Of a DNA stretch of 64,000 nucleotides, positions 1 to 8,386 are shown in pieces. The notes under the pieces are model-generated. The model had not been told where the DNA came from. It saw only the letters and a list, made by a program, of their open reading frames with translations, and made no database searches. Position 1 is the stretch's first letter, and the number at the start of each line of letters is the position of its first letter. A program made the translations under genes and the position numbers. This DNA comes from Cryobacterium arcticum (GTDB taxonomy: Bacteria > Actinomycetota > Actinomycetes > Actinomycetales > Microbacteriaceae), in the NCBI RefSeq assembly GCF_001679725.1, contig NZ_CP016282.1, positions 2,666,001 through 2,730,000 of the forward strand, given 5' to 3'.

Positions 1-361
1 CATCCGCGTTCTCCCAGTCGCGCATCCGGCGGAGCGCGTAGAGCCGGCGACCCACGATCTCGGCGCTCGGGCTGAGCCGCTCGTGCGGCAGGGTCTCCCA
101 GGCGGGGAACTCGACGATCTCGGCGTCGTCGGAGAAGCAGCCGAGGTTCTCCCGGAGCGCCTCGGATTCGCGCCCGGTGGCGGTGATGACGAGCAGGGCC
201 CGGCCCTTGTCGAGGCGGGAGCGTTGCTCCATCAGCGCGGCGAGGAGCGGCGCCCGCAGCCCCTCGGTGAGCGAGAAGTCGGCGTCACGGGCCGCGAAGG
301 CGAGGGCGTTGTCGAACGTGGAGGCGCGGGAAAGCGCCGGAATCAAGCCCTGAAGAATCAC
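1..361 (-). CDS. mfd: Transcription-repair coupling factor Mfd, N-terminal part (runs off the left edge)
   Basis: Mfd is the ATP-dependent translocase that removes stalled RNA polymerase and recruits UvrA. Only the first ~120 residues are present. The visible part has the UvrB-like N-terminal signature of the family: ALLVITATGRESEAL followed by VEFPAWETLPHERLSPSAEIVGRR shortened here to its core FPAWETLPHERLSP, which is the phosphate-independent UvrB-homology module. The start is a GTG at 361-359; a TAGACT hexamer lies exactly 6 nt upstream, so the mRNA is probably leaderless. It follows pth on the same strand with a 30 bp gap, the usual actinobacterial order rplY-pth-mfd. Confidence 0.9.
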   Translation of the reverse strand, partial: MILQGLIPALSRASTFDNALAFAARDADFSLTEGLRAPLLAALMEQRSRLDKGRALLVITATGRESEALRENLGCFSDDAEIVEFPAWETLPHERLSPSAEIVGRRLYALRRMRDWENAD

Positions 362-367
362 CGCACA

Positions 368-373
368 AGTCTA
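368..373 (-). promoter_or_regulatory. Putative -10 box (TAGACT) of leaderless mfd mRNA
   Basis: TAGACT is followed by 6 nt and the GTG start, and no Shine-Dalgarno sequence is present. It lies inside the short pth-mfd gap, so mfd may have its own promoter. The spacing matches about ten other genes in the window. Confidence 0.45.
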
Positions 374-391
374 CGGGTTCCCGCCGACGGT

Positions 392-979
392 CTAGGCGGG
401 CGGGGCGTGGAACTTCTGCTGGGCGGCGGTGACGCCCTCTGTGGCGATGAGTTCGATGGCGTCCGCGGCATCCTCGAGCATGATCGGCAGGGTGGTGCGC
501 TCGGTGCTGGTGTAGTCGTGCAGCACGAAGTCGGCGGCGTTCTGCCGGCCGGGCGGGCGGCCGATGCCCATCCGGATGCGGATGAAGTCGTTGCTCCCGG
601 TGGCGGCGATGATGTCGCGCACCCCGTTGTGGCCGCCGTGGCCGCCGCCCACCTTGATCTTCAGGGTGTCGAACGGCAGGTCGAGCTCGTCGTGCACGAC
701 GATCAGCCGGGACACGTCGAGCGAGTAGAAGCGCAGCAGGCCCGCGACGGGGCCGCCGGAGAGGTTCATGAAGCTGTTCGGCTTGGCCAGGATCAGCTTG
801 GGGCCGCCGGGAAAACTGCGTCCCTCGGCGACGGAGGCGTTGGCCTTGTGGTTCTTGAAGTTCGCCCGCATCCGGTCGGCGAGCACCATGGTCACCATGT
901 GACCGACGTTGTGGCGATTACCGGCGTAGCCGGGCCCGGGGTTACCGAGCCCGACTACGAGCCAGAGATTCTCGTCCAG
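392..979 (-). CDS. pth: Peptidyl-tRNA hydrolase, apparent CTG start
   Basis: Hydrolyses peptidyl-tRNA released by ribosome drop-off. The active-site residues are all visible if the gene starts at 979: Asn in LVVGLGNPGPGY, His in GNRHNVGHM and Asp in VVHDELDLP. The first in-frame ATG (898) would delete the Asn and His, so it cannot be the true start. Upstream, the frame reads stop TAA (991-989), AGG AAC CCC, then CTG GAC GAG AAT CTC TGG; there is no ATG, GTG or TTG in that interval. An AAAGGAA Shine-Dalgarno sequence lies at the right distance from the CTG at 979. The protein would be 195 aa, normal for Pth. It follows rplY by 46 bp. Confidence 0.9.
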   Translation of the reverse strand: MDENLWLVVGLGNPGPGYAGNRHNVGHMVTMVLADRMRANFKNHKANASVAEGRSFPGGPKLILAKPNSFMNLSGGPVAGLLRFYSLDVSRLIVVHDELDLPFDTLKIKVGGGHGGHNGVRDIIAATGSNDFIRIRMGIGRPPGRQNAADFVLHDYTSTERTTLPIMLEDAADAIELIATEGVTAAQQKFHAPPA

Positions 980-1025
980 GGGGTTCCTTTACGCAGTCTT
1001 CTGTCCGGTTGTCAACAGGGGAACG

Positions 1026-1637
1026 CTACTCTGCGGCAGCTTCCTCGGCGGGAGCCTCCTCGGAGGTGGTCTCCTCTTCCTCTTCCTCGGCGGGCAGGTG
1101 CACGCCGATGACGACCATCTCGGGGTCGGAGATGAGCGACGCACCGGCGGGCAGCTTGATCTCGCTGGCGTGGATGAGGGTGCCGTCTTCGAGGCCCTCG
1201 ACATCGACGCTGACGCTCTGCGGGATGTTCGTGGCTTCGACCTCGAGGAGCAGGGTCTTGGCGTCGAGGTCCGCGGTGGTTCCGGGGGCGGGCTCACCGG
1301 TGACGTGCACGGCGACCTCGACCTGGACCTTCTCACCCTTGCGGATGACGATGAGGTCGAGGTGCTCGATGATCTGACGAACCGGGTCCTTCTGCACATC
1401 CTTGACCAGGGTCAGGTGGGTGGTGCCCTCGACGTCGAGCTCGAGCACGGCGTTCGCGCGGCGCAGCAGCAGGCCGATCTCGTGGGCCGGCAGGGCGACG
1501 TGCACGGGGTCGGTGCCGTGGCCGTAGATGACGGCGGGGATCTTGCCCAGCACGCGCAGCTTGCGGGCAGCGCCCTTGCCGAAGCTGACGCGGGCGTCAG
1601 CGGAAATCTTGTTGTTGTTGTTCGTGGCCTCAGCCAT
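1026..1637 (-). CDS. rplY: 50S ribosomal protein L25/general stress protein Ctc
   Basis: A 5S rRNA-binding protein of the long (CTC-type) form, 203 aa, with an N-terminal L25 domain (VSFGKGAARKLRVLGKIPAV, residues about 14-33) and a C-terminal TL5-like beta domain. The C-terminus is a Glu/Ala-rich acidic tail (EEEEEETTSEEAPAEEAAAE), usual for actinobacterial members. The start is the ATG at 1637, with AAGGAG in the leader; longer upstream readings have no such signal. It is first of a minus-strand series rplY-pth-mfd. Confidence 0.93.
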   Translation of the reverse strand: MAEATNNNNKISADARVSFGKGAARKLRVLGKIPAVIYGHGTDPVHVALPAHEIGLLLRRANAVLELDVEGTTHLTLVKDVQKDPVRQIIEHLDLIVIRKGEKVQVEVAVHVTGEPAPGTTADLDAKTLLLEVEATNIPQSVSVDVEGLEDGTLIHASEIKLPAGASLISDPEMVVIGVHLPAEEEEEETTSEEAPAEEAAAE

Positions 1638-1824
1638 GGTGTCTCCTTGCGGGCCTCGTGTGCCCGTATTGATGTCGCGGGCACGGAGCCCGCGGTACGG
1701 ATGCTGGTTCAACTCGAACGCATGTCAGCGTGAGGAAAGGCCTTGGGGGACTTTTCGCCGCGTCGATTACGGATGCGCCGGTGCCGGTTTCCCGGACGCC
1801 GGGCGAATCCCTCGCCGAAGTTCA

Positions 1825-1841
1825 ACTCATGAGTCTAGACG
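1825..1841. promoter_or_regulatory. Two overlapping palindromes at the gntR start, possible autoregulatory operator
   Basis: ACTCATGAGT (10 bp perfect palindrome) runs directly into GTCTAGAC (8 bp palindrome) around the first candidate ATG of the GntR gene. This is where an autoregulatory operator would lie if translation starts at the second ATG (1856). The operator role is inferred from position and symmetry only. Confidence 0.3.
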
Positions 1842-2581
1842 ATAAAGTGACGACCATGTCGCCCAGCCTGCACACCCGAGTGACCGAAGACGTCGGACGG
1901 TCCATCGTCGACGGCACCGTCCCGGCCGGCAGCGTTCTCCTCGCGGAAGAGATCGAACGCCGCCAGGGCGTGAGCCGGTCGGTGATCCGGGAGGCCGTGC
2001 GGGTGCTCGGATCGATGGGGCTGGTGGAGTCCGTCAAGCGGGTCGGCATCCGGGTGCTGCCGGCCGCGCGCTGGAATGCGTACGATCCCACCATCATCCG
2101 CTGGCGGCTGCTCGGCCCGGGCAAGGGCGAACAGCTGCGTTCGCTGACCGAGCTGCGCTCGGCCGTGGAGCCGATGGCCGCCGAGCTGGCCGCCCGGCAT
2201 GCCGGTGCGGAGGTGACGGCCGAGCTGCTGCACGTGGCCGCGCTGATGCGTAGCGCGGGGCAGTCCGGCGACCTGTCCCAGTTCCTCGAGCTGGACATCC
2301 GGTTTCACCAGTTGGTACTGCACGGCTCGGGCAATGAGATGTTCGCCAAGCTCGACGAGGCCGTCGCGGCGGTGCTGTCCGGCCGCACCGACCTGGGCCT
2401 GATGCCCGATCACCCGCATCAGAACACCCTGCAGTTGCACGCCGATGTCGCCGAGGCGATTCAGGCGGGCCGGGCCGGGGACGCCCGGGCGGCGATGGAG
2501 CTCATCATGCGGCGCACCTATGCGGAGGTGAAGCCCACCTGGACGAATAAATATGATTACATTGACGAGGCGAGCCACTAA
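1829..2581 (+). CDS. GntR-family (FadR/FCD) transcriptional regulator, probable gluconate/pentose phosphate regulator
   Basis: About 250 aa with an N-terminal winged helix-turn-helix (AEEIERRQGVSRSVIREAVR, residues about 30-50) and a C-terminal all-helical FCD ligand domain. FCD metal/ligand residues are present in ELDIRFHQLV and in the HADVAEAI stretch. Members of this group sense sugar acids. The gene lies 40 bp upstream of gnd on the same strand, so control of gnd by a gluconate-type effector is the obvious inference. The start is uncertain: ATG at 1829 or at 1856 (AAAGTGA leader). The shorter form would leave the palindromes at 1825-1841 as an upstream operator. Confidence 0.85.
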   Translation: MSLDDKVTTMSPSLHTRVTEDVGRSIVDGTVPAGSVLLAEEIERRQGVSRSVIREAVRVLGSMGLVESVKRVGIRVLPAARWNAYDPTIIRWRLLGPGKGEQLRSLTELRSAVEPMAAELAARHAGAEVTAELLHVAALMRSAGQSGDLSQFLELDIRFHQLVLHGSGNEMFAKLDEAVAAVLSGRTDLGLMPDHPHQNTLQLHADVAEAIQAGRAGDARAAMELIMRRTYAEVKPTWTNKYDYIDEASH

Positions 2582-2621
2582 TCTTGGATTGGTCGAAGCT
2601 CACAGACCCGAAGGAGAACAC

Positions 2622-4073
2622 GTGTCAGTAACCGGTTCAGCAAACATTGGCGTCGTCGGACTGGCGGTGATGGGCTCCAACCTCGCCCGCAACCTCGCCA
2701 GCCGCGAGGGCAACACCGTCGCGGTCTACAACCGCTCCCCCGAACGCACCCGACTGCTCCTGGACGAGCACCCCGAGGCCGGATTCGTCGCCTCCGAGGC
2801 GATCGAAGACTTCGTCGCGTCGCTTGCGACCCCGCGCACCGCGATCATCATGGTGCAGGCCGGCCGCGGCACCGACGCCGTGATCAGCCAGCTGACCGAG
2901 CTGTTCGAACCCGGCGACATCATCGTCGACGGCGGCAACGCGCTGTTCACCGACACCCTCCGCCGCGAGAAGGCGGTTCGCGAGACCGGCATCAACTTCG
3001 TCGGCGCCGGCATCTCCGGCGGCGAAGAAGGCGCCCTCAAGGGCCCGAGCATCATGCCGGGCGGCTCCGCGGAGGCCTACGTCACCCTCGGCCCGATCCT
3101 CGAGTCCATCGCCGCTGTCGTCGACGGCGAGCCCTGCGTCACCCACGTCGGCACCGACGGCGCCGGCCACTTCGTCAAGATGATCCACAACGGCATCGAA
3201 TACGCCGACATGCAGCTCATCGGCGAGGCCTACGACCTCATCCGTCGTGGGACCGGCAAGACCCCGGCCGAGATCTCCGAGATCTTCACCGAGTGGAACA
3301 AGGGCGACCTCGAGAGCTACCTCATCGAGATCACCGCGGAGGTCCTCAAGCAGGTCGACGCCAAGACCGGCCAGCCTCTCGTCGACGTCATCCTCGACCA
3401 GGCCGGCAGCAAGGGCACCGGCGTCTGGACCGTGCAGACCGCACTGGACCTCGGAATCCCCGTCTCCGGCATCGCCGAGGCCGTGTTCGCCCGCTCCGTC
3501 TCCTCCAAGCCCGCGCAGCGCGCCGCCGCCGCGGCCCTTCCCGGCCCGACGGCGAACCCGGTCGAAGACGTGGACGGCTTCATCGAGGGTGTCCGCCAGG
3601 CGCTCTACGCGTCGAAGATCATCGCGTACTCGCAGGGCTTCGACGCCATCGTCGCCGGCGCCGAGCACTACAACTGGGACATCAAGAAGGGCGACATCGC
3701 CAAGATCTGGCGCGGCGGTTGCATCATCCGCGCCCGCTTCCTGAACCGCATCACCGAGGCCTACGCCGAGAACCCCGGGCTCGTGTCGCTCGTCACCGCC
3801 CCGTTCTTCACGGATGTCGTCGCGAAGGCGCAGGACTCCTGGCGCAACGTCGTCGCCGACGCCGCCCACGCCGGCATCCCCGCGCCGGTGTTCGCGTCGT
3901 CGCTGGCGTACTACGACAGCCTGCGTGCCGACCGTCTCCCCGCGGCCCTCACCCAGGGCCAGCGTGACTTCTTCGGTGCGCACACGTACAAGCGCGTCGA
4001 CATGGAAGGCACCTTCCACACGCTGTGGTCCGGCGACCGCAGCGAGATCGAGACCGAGGGCTCCTCGCACTAG
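2622..4073 (+). CDS. gnd: 6-phosphogluconate dehydrogenase, NADP-dependent, decarboxylating
   Basis: Converts 6-phosphogluconate to ribulose 5-phosphate and CO2 in the oxidative pentose phosphate pathway. It has the nucleotide-binding loop GVVGLAVMGSNLARN at the N-terminus, the substrate/catalytic loop ISGGEEGALKGPSIMPGG, and KMIHNGIEYADMQ with the catalytic Lys. At 483 aa it is the full-length (GndA-type) enzyme. The start is the GTG at 2622, preceded by AAGGAG; the longer frame overlapping gntR has no ribosome binding site. Probably cotranscribed with the upstream GntR regulator. Confidence 0.95.
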   Translation: MSVTGSANIGVVGLAVMGSNLARNLASREGNTVAVYNRSPERTRLLLDEHPEAGFVASEAIEDFVASLATPRTAIIMVQAGRGTDAVISQLTELFEPGDIIVDGGNALFTDTLRREKAVRETGINFVGAGISGGEEGALKGPSIMPGGSAEAYVTLGPILESIAAVVDGEPCVTHVGTDGAGHFVKMIHNGIEYADMQLIGEAYDLIRRGTGKTPAEISEIFTEWNKGDLESYLIEITAEVLKQVDAKTGQPLVDVILDQAGSKGTGVWTVQTALDLGIPVSGIAEAVFARSVSSKPAQRAAAAALPGPTANPVEDVDGFIEGVRQALYASKIIAYSQGFDAIVAGAEHYNWDIKKGDIAKIWRGGCIIRARFLNRITEAYAENPGLVSLVTAPFFTDVVAKAQDSWRNVVADAAHAGIPAPVFASSLAYYDSLRADRLPAALTQGQRDFFGAHTYKRVDMEGTFHTLWSGDRSEIETEGSSH

Positions 4074-4089
4074 GTCTCCAGCACCATCT

Positions 4090-4169
4090 GCACGGCAACT
4101 GTTGCCCGTGCGACATCTGCACCCGGTACGCCGGGTCCAGTTGTCCGCACGGGCAACAGTTGTCTGTGC
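4090..4169. terminator. Large bipartite hairpin between convergent gnd and the permease, probable bidirectional terminator
   Basis: GCACGGCAACTGTTGCCCGTGC (first arm, 4090-4111) is nearly the reverse complement of 4147-4169. Each arm is itself close to a palindrome, and the 35 nt between holds a smaller hairpin ACCCGG...CCGGGT. The element fills the gap between two convergent genes. There is no clean U-tract. Confidence 0.5.
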
Positions 4170-4176
4170 CGGCGGG

Positions 4177-5451
4177 TCAGGGGCGGCGCGCGGCGGCGAG
4201 GCGCACGGCGCGGCCGAGCAGGCCGAGCGCCAGCCAGGCGGCTGCGGCGAGCACGCCGGGCCAGGGCACGGTGCCGGCCAGGAGCAGGCATCCGGCGACG
4301 CCGAGGTATTGCACCCCACGAGGCAGCCAGCGCTGCTCGCGCGGCTGGCGCAGCGCGGCCAGATGCGCGATCGCGTAGTAGACCAGCACCGCGCAGGCCG
4401 AGAAACCGACCAGCCGGGCCGGGTCGAGCAACAGCACCCCGGCGATCGCCACGAGCCCGATCGTCACCTCGGCTACCACCGGGGTGTGCCGGGTCGGCGA
4501 GATGCGGCTGAGCCGGCCGGGCAGGTCGCCCTCCCTGGCCATCGCCAGCCCGGTGCGGCTGAGGCCCGCCAGGATTCCCGCCAGCGAGCCCAGGCAGGCG
4601 ATGGCGGCCAGCAGCCGGGCGACGCCGGTCCACGGTTCGGCGCCGCCGACCAGCTCGGCCAGCGGCGATGCCGAGCCGGCCAGGACGGCGGGGCCGAGCA
4701 CCAGCACGCAGAGCAGACCGACCACCCCGTAGATCACCAGCGTCAACCCCAGGGCGGTCACGATGGCCCGCGGCAGGGTGCGGCGCGGATCGCGCACCTC
4801 CTCCCCCAGCGTGGCCATGCGGGCGTAGCCGGCGAACGCGAAGAACAGCAGGCCGGCCGACTGCAGGATGCCCAGCCAGCCGGAGTCCAGCAGCGAGCCG
4901 ACGTCGACCGAGACGCCCCTGCTGCCGTCGGCGGTGCCGGCCCCCACCACGAGCACCAGCGCGAGCAGACCGCCCAGCACCAGGAAGACCACCACGGCGC
5001 TGAGCCGGGCGGTGCTGCGGATGCCGACCAGGTTCACGGCGCCCAGCACGAGAACGCCCAGTACCGCCACGAGTCTCGCCTGCTCCGGCCAGAGATACCC
5101 GCCCAGGATCAGCGCGATGGCGCCGGCCGACGCCGTCTTGCCGGCCAGGAACAGCCAGCCCGCGCTGAATCCCCACCACGGCCCGAGGGTGGCCCGGCCG
5201 AACGCGTAGGCGCCGCCGGAGACCGGATGGCTCATGGCCAGTTGGGCCGAGCTCAGGGCGTTGAGCGAGGCGATGACGCCGGCGATGACAAGACCGATGA
5301 GCAGGCCGGAGCCGGCGGCCGCGGCGGCGGGCGCCCAGACGTAGAAGACACCGGCGCCGATCATGGCCGCCAGGCCCACCACGATGGCCCCGCCGACACC
5401 GAGCTGGCGCCGCAGCGCCCCCTGGCCGTCCGGCCCGGCAGTTGCATTCAT
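4177..5451 (-). CDS. APC-superfamily amino acid permease
   Basis: A 424 aa integral membrane protein with about 12 hydrophobic segments. The N-terminus has the APC signature GGAIVVGLAAMIGAGVFYVW in the first membrane helix, containing the GAG substrate-backbone motif (residues about 19-38), followed by SHPVSGGAYAFGR, typical of cationic/neutral amino acid exchangers. Loss of long cytoplasmic loops fits the short APC (YfnA/YhdG-like) type. Substrate cannot be told. It is convergent with gnd and divergent from the small gene at 5525. Confidence 0.85.
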   Translation of the reverse strand: MNATAGPDGQGALRRQLGVGGAIVVGLAAMIGAGVFYVWAPAAAAAGSGLLIGLVIAGVIASLNALSSAQLAMSHPVSGGAYAFGRATLGPWWGFSAGWLFLAGKTASAGAIALILGGYLWPEQARLVAVLGVLVLGAVNLVGIRSTARLSAVVVFLVLGGLLALVLVVGAGTADGSRGVSVDVGSLLDSGWLGILQSAGLLFFAFAGYARMATLGEEVRDPRRTLPRAIVTALGLTLVIYGVVGLLCVLVLGPAVLAGSASPLAELVGGAEPWTGVARLLAAIACLGSLAGILAGLSRTGLAMAREGDLPGRLSRISPTRHTPVVAEVTIGLVAIAGVLLLDPARLVGFSACAVLVYYAIAHLAALRQPREQRWLPRGVQYLGVAGCLLLAGTVPWPGVLAAAAWLALGLLGRAVRLAAARRP

Positions 5452-5457
5452 CCGACC

Positions 5458-5463
5458 AGCCTA
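5458..5463 (-). promoter_or_regulatory. Putative -10 box (TAGGCT) of leaderless permease mRNA
   Basis: TAGGCT, then 6 nt (GGTCGG), then the ATG of the permease at 5451. No Shine-Dalgarno sequence lies between, which suggests that transcription starts at the A of the ATG. Confidence 0.5.
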
Positions 5464-5524
5464 GGCAGGCCAGGTGAACGGCAGGCATCCGCAATCGGCG
5501 CCGGGAATGGTTTACTGGATGCCC

Positions 5525-5887
5525 ATGAGCAGCGAACACCCCGAACTCTCCGGCTACGAGCCGGCGGACTCCTCCCGGCCCCTGCGCGGCCGGCGGATGG
5601 TGCTGCTCATGCGGGTCACGGTCGTGCTCGGCCTGGTGGCGCTCATCGTGCCCGGCGTGCTCACCACCCTCAGCATCGCGTCGGCCACGGCTGCCCGCTC
5701 CTGCGCGGCCGCCGTGGCGCGGTACTACCCGCAGGCCGTCGGCCTGGATGCCCGGTTCGAGCTGTCGGGCGCCGGCGGATTCGGCTGGCAGTGTTACGCG
5801 ATCGACCTCAATGAGCGCCAGACCTTCGTGGTGCCGTTGGGCATCATCCCCGGCCCGTTCCGCGTGCCGGCCGGCACGGCCACCTAG
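5525..5887 (+). CDS. Small membrane-anchored protein of unknown function
   Basis: I do not recognise a family. About 120 aa: a short polar N-terminus, one membrane segment (RVTVVLGLVALIVPGVLTTL, about residues 33-52) and an extracytoplasmic C-terminal part with two Cys (SCAAAVARYYP and FGWQCYAID), which could pair. The start is uncertain between ATG 5519 and ATG 5525; the upstream TTTACT could be a -10 for a near-leaderless mRNA. It is divergent from the permease and convergent with prs. Confidence 0.6.
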   Translation: MSSEHPELSGYEPADSSRPLRGRRMVLLMRVTVVLGLVALIVPGVLTTLSIASATAARSCAAAVARYYPQAVGLDARFELSGAGGFGWQCYAIDLNERQTFVVPLGIIPGPFRVPAGTAT

Positions 5888-5900
5888 CCCCCGGACAGAC

Positions 5901-5934
5901 CGCAGGCCGGCCTCGATACCGGGACCGGCCTGCG
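5901..5934. terminator. Hairpin between convergent genes (10 bp perfect stem)
   Basis: CGCAGGCCGG pairs perfectly with CCGGCCTGCG across a 14 nt loop. It lies between the small + strand gene and the end of prs, so it can stop both. No U-tract follows on either strand. Confidence 0.6.
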
Positions 5935-5950
5935 ACGGTGAAGCGGATGC

Positions 5951-6928
5951 CTACGCGGCGCCCTCGAACATCGACGTGACGGATCCCTCGTCGAAGACCT
6001 CGTGGATGGCGCGCGCCAGCAGGGGCGCGATCGGCAGCACGGTCAGCGTGGGGAAGCGCTTGTCCTCGGGGATCGGGAGGGTGTCGGTGACGACGACCTC
6101 CTGGATGGCCGGGTTCTGCAGCAGGTCCAGTGCGGGCGGGCTGAACACGGCGTGCGTCGCGGCCACGACGACACCGGTGGCACCGGCGGCCATGAGGGCC
6201 TCCGCGGCCTGCACGATGGTGCGGCCGGTGTCGATCAGGTCGTCGACGATCAGGCAGACGCGACCCTTGACCTCACCGACGATCTCGTGGACGGTGATCT
6301 GGTTGGGCACCAGCGGGTCGCGGCGCTTGTGGATGATGGCCAGCGGTGCGCCGAGCTTGTCGCTCCAGATGTCGGCGACGCGCACGCGGCCCATGTCGGG
6401 CGACACGATCGTGAGCGTCGACGGGTCGAGCTTGGCGCGGAAGTGCTCGAGCAGCACCGGCATGGCGAAGAGGTGGTCGACGGGGCCGTCGAAGAAGCCC
6501 TGGATCTGTGCGGCGTGCAGGTCGACCGACATGATGCGATCGGCACCGGCAACCTTGAACAGGTCGGCGACGAGGCGGGCGGAGATCGGCTCGCGGCCGC
6601 GGCCCTTCTTGTCCTGGCGGGCGTACGGGTAGAACGGGGCCACGACGGTGATGCGCTTGGCGGAGGCGCGCTTGAGGGCGTCGACCATGATGAGCTGTTC
6701 CATCAGCCATTCGTTGATCGGGTTGGTGTGCGACTGGATGACGAACGCATCCGCGCCGCGCACGCTCTCGTCGAACCGGGCGTAGATCTCGCCGTTGGCG
6801 AAGGTGCGCGCGTCGGTGGGGATCAACTCCGAACCAAGTTCTGCGGCGATGTCGATCGCGAGCTGAGGGTGCGCTCGCCCCGAGATGAGCACCAATTTCT
6901 TCTCGCCGCTGCTCTTGATTCCAGGCAC
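5951..6928 (-). CDS. prs: Ribose-phosphate pyrophosphokinase (PRPP synthetase)
   Basis: Makes PRPP from ribose 5-phosphate and ATP for nucleotide, His and Trp synthesis. It shows the class I signature: ANGEIYARFDESVRG near the N-terminus, the catalytic flexible loop start RQDKKGRGREPISARL, VSPDMGRVRVAD, and the PRPP-binding loop CLIVDDLIDTGRT. Length 325 aa is standard. The start is a GTG at 6928 immediately after the glmU stop TAG (6931-6929), so the two genes are translationally adjacent in a glmU-prs operon, as in many actinobacteria. Confidence 0.96.
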   Translation of the reverse strand: MPGIKSSGEKKLVLISGRAHPQLAIDIAAELGSELIPTDARTFANGEIYARFDESVRGADAFVIQSHTNPINEWLMEQLIMVDALKRASAKRITVVAPFYPYARQDKKGRGREPISARLVADLFKVAGADRIMSVDLHAAQIQGFFDGPVDHLFAMPVLLEHFRAKLDPSTLTIVSPDMGRVRVADIWSDKLGAPLAIIHKRRDPLVPNQITVHEIVGEVKGRVCLIVDDLIDTGRTIVQAAEALMAAGATGVVVAATHAVFSPPALDLLQNPAIQEVVVTDTLPIPEDKRFPTLTVLPIAPLLARAIHEVFDEGSVTSMFEGAA

Positions 6929-8353
6929 CTAGTCTCCGCTCTGTGACGCGGCTGTCGCCGCGTCTGTTCCCGGCCGGTTGGTCTCTACCCAACCGACCAT
7001 ATTTCTCTGCGGAGCCACGTTGATGGACAGGGCACCGGCCGGCACGTCCTTGCGGACCACCGTTCCTGCGCCCGTGTAGGCTCCGTCACCGATTCTAATC
7101 GGCGCCACGAACACGTTGTGCGATCCGGTGCGCACATGCGACCCGATCACGGACGGGTTCTTGTTCACGCCGTCGTAGTTGGCGAAGATCGTGCCGGCTC
7201 CGATGTTGGAGTGCACGCCGATCGTCGCGTCGCCGACGTAGCTCAGGTGCGGCACCTTGCTGCCCTCGCCGATGACCGCGTTCTTGGTCTCGACGAAGGT
7301 GCCGATCTTGCCGTCGGCGCCGAGCCAGGTGCCCGGTCGAAGGTAGGAGAACGGGCCGACGGTGGCACCGTCGCCGATCACCGCGAGCGTCGCGTCGCTC
7401 CGCTTGACGGTGGCGCCCTCGCCGATCTCGCAGTCCAGCAGTGTGGTGTCCGGGCCGATGATCGCGCCGGTGGCCACCGTGGTGGAGCCGAGGATCTGGG
7501 TGCCGGGCAGCAGCGTCACGTCGCTGGCCAGGGTCGCCTTGAGGTCGATCCAGGTGGTGGCCGGGTCCTGCACGGTTACGCCGGCCAGCTGCCAGCCACG
7601 CACGATGACGGCGTTGAGCTTGGCGGCGGTGTCGCTGAGCTGGGCCCGGTCGTTGATGCCGGCGACCAGCCAGGCATCCGCGACGGGAACCGCGCGCACC
7701 TCTGAGCCGGCCGAGCGGAGCAGCCCGATCACATCGGTGAGGTACTTCTCGCCCTGCACGTTGTCGGTGGTGAGGCGGGCCAGCTGATCGCGCAGCTCAC
7801 CGAGCCCGAAGAGGTAGACGCCCGCGTTGATCTCGTCGACGGCGCGCTCGTCGTCGGTGGCGTCCTTGTGCTCCACGATCCGGTCGAAGGTGCCGTCCTC
7901 CGAGCGGATGATGCGGCCGTATCCGTTGACGTCGCCGGGGAAGGCGGAGAGCACGGTGGCCGCGGCAGCACGTTCCCGGTGCGCCTCGATGAAGTTGGCC
8001 AGGGTGGCCGCGTTCAGCAGCGGCACGTCCCCGCTGATCACGAGCACATCGCCGTCGAAGTCCGCCGGCAACGCCGCGACGGCCTGCTCGACGGCGCGAC
8101 CGGTTCCGGGAACCTCGTCCTGGTCCACGAGCAGGCTCTCGGGCAGGTCGAGCGCCACCAGCTCGGCCAGGCGCTCCCTCTCGTGACGCAGCACCGTGAT
8201 GACGTGTGCGGCGTCCAGTGCCCGTGCGGTCGCCAGCACGTGGCTGATGATCGGCAGGCCGGCGAGCGGATGCATGAGCTTGGGCAAGCTGGACTTCATG
8301 CGGGTGCCCTGCCCTGCGGCCAGGACGATGATGGCGAGGCGGGAATCGGTCAC
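6929..8353 (-). CDS. glmU: Bifunctional N-acetylglucosamine-1-phosphate uridyltransferase/glucosamine-1-phosphate acetyltransferase
   Basis: Performs the last two steps to UDP-GlcNAc for peptidoglycan. The N-terminal uridyltransferase half has LAAGQGTRMKSSLPKLMH (residues about 11-28) and the metal-binding ISGDVPLL. The C-terminal half is a left-handed beta-helix of hexapeptide repeats, with SYVGDATIG and the acetyl-CoA site region FANYDGVNK. The start is the GTG at 8353, with GAGAGGA 7 nt upstream; the longer reading from 8383 lacks a ribosome binding site. 474 aa, usual size. First gene of glmU-prs, directly downstream of tRNA-Gln. Confidence 0.95.
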   Translation of the reverse strand: MTDSRLAIIVLAAGQGTRMKSSLPKLMHPLAGLPIISHVLATARALDAAHVITVLRHERERLAELVALDLPESLLVDQDEVPGTGRAVEQAVAALPADFDGDVLVISGDVPLLNAATLANFIEAHRERAAAATVLSAFPGDVNGYGRIIRSEDGTFDRIVEHKDATDDERAVDEINAGVYLFGLGELRDQLARLTTDNVQGEKYLTDVIGLLRSAGSEVRAVPVADAWLVAGINDRAQLSDTAAKLNAVIVRGWQLAGVTVQDPATTWIDLKATLASDVTLLPGTQILGSTTVATGAIIGPDTTLLDCEIGEGATVKRSDATLAVIGDGATVGPFSYLRPGTWLGADGKIGTFVETKNAVIGEGSKVPHLSYVGDATIGVHSNIGAGTIFANYDGVNKNPSVIGSHVRTGSHNVFVAPIRIGDGAYTGAGTVVRKDVPAGALSINVAPQRNMVGWVETNRPGTDAATAASQSGD

Positions 8354-8386
8354 GTGGATCCTCTCAACTGTGTTCTCACACATGAG

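Noticed and set aside
83..1111. Plus-strand frame of 342 codons over pth and mfd
   Set aside because: Antisense to genes with clear homology; low-complexity Gly/Val/Glu composition typical of shadow frames.
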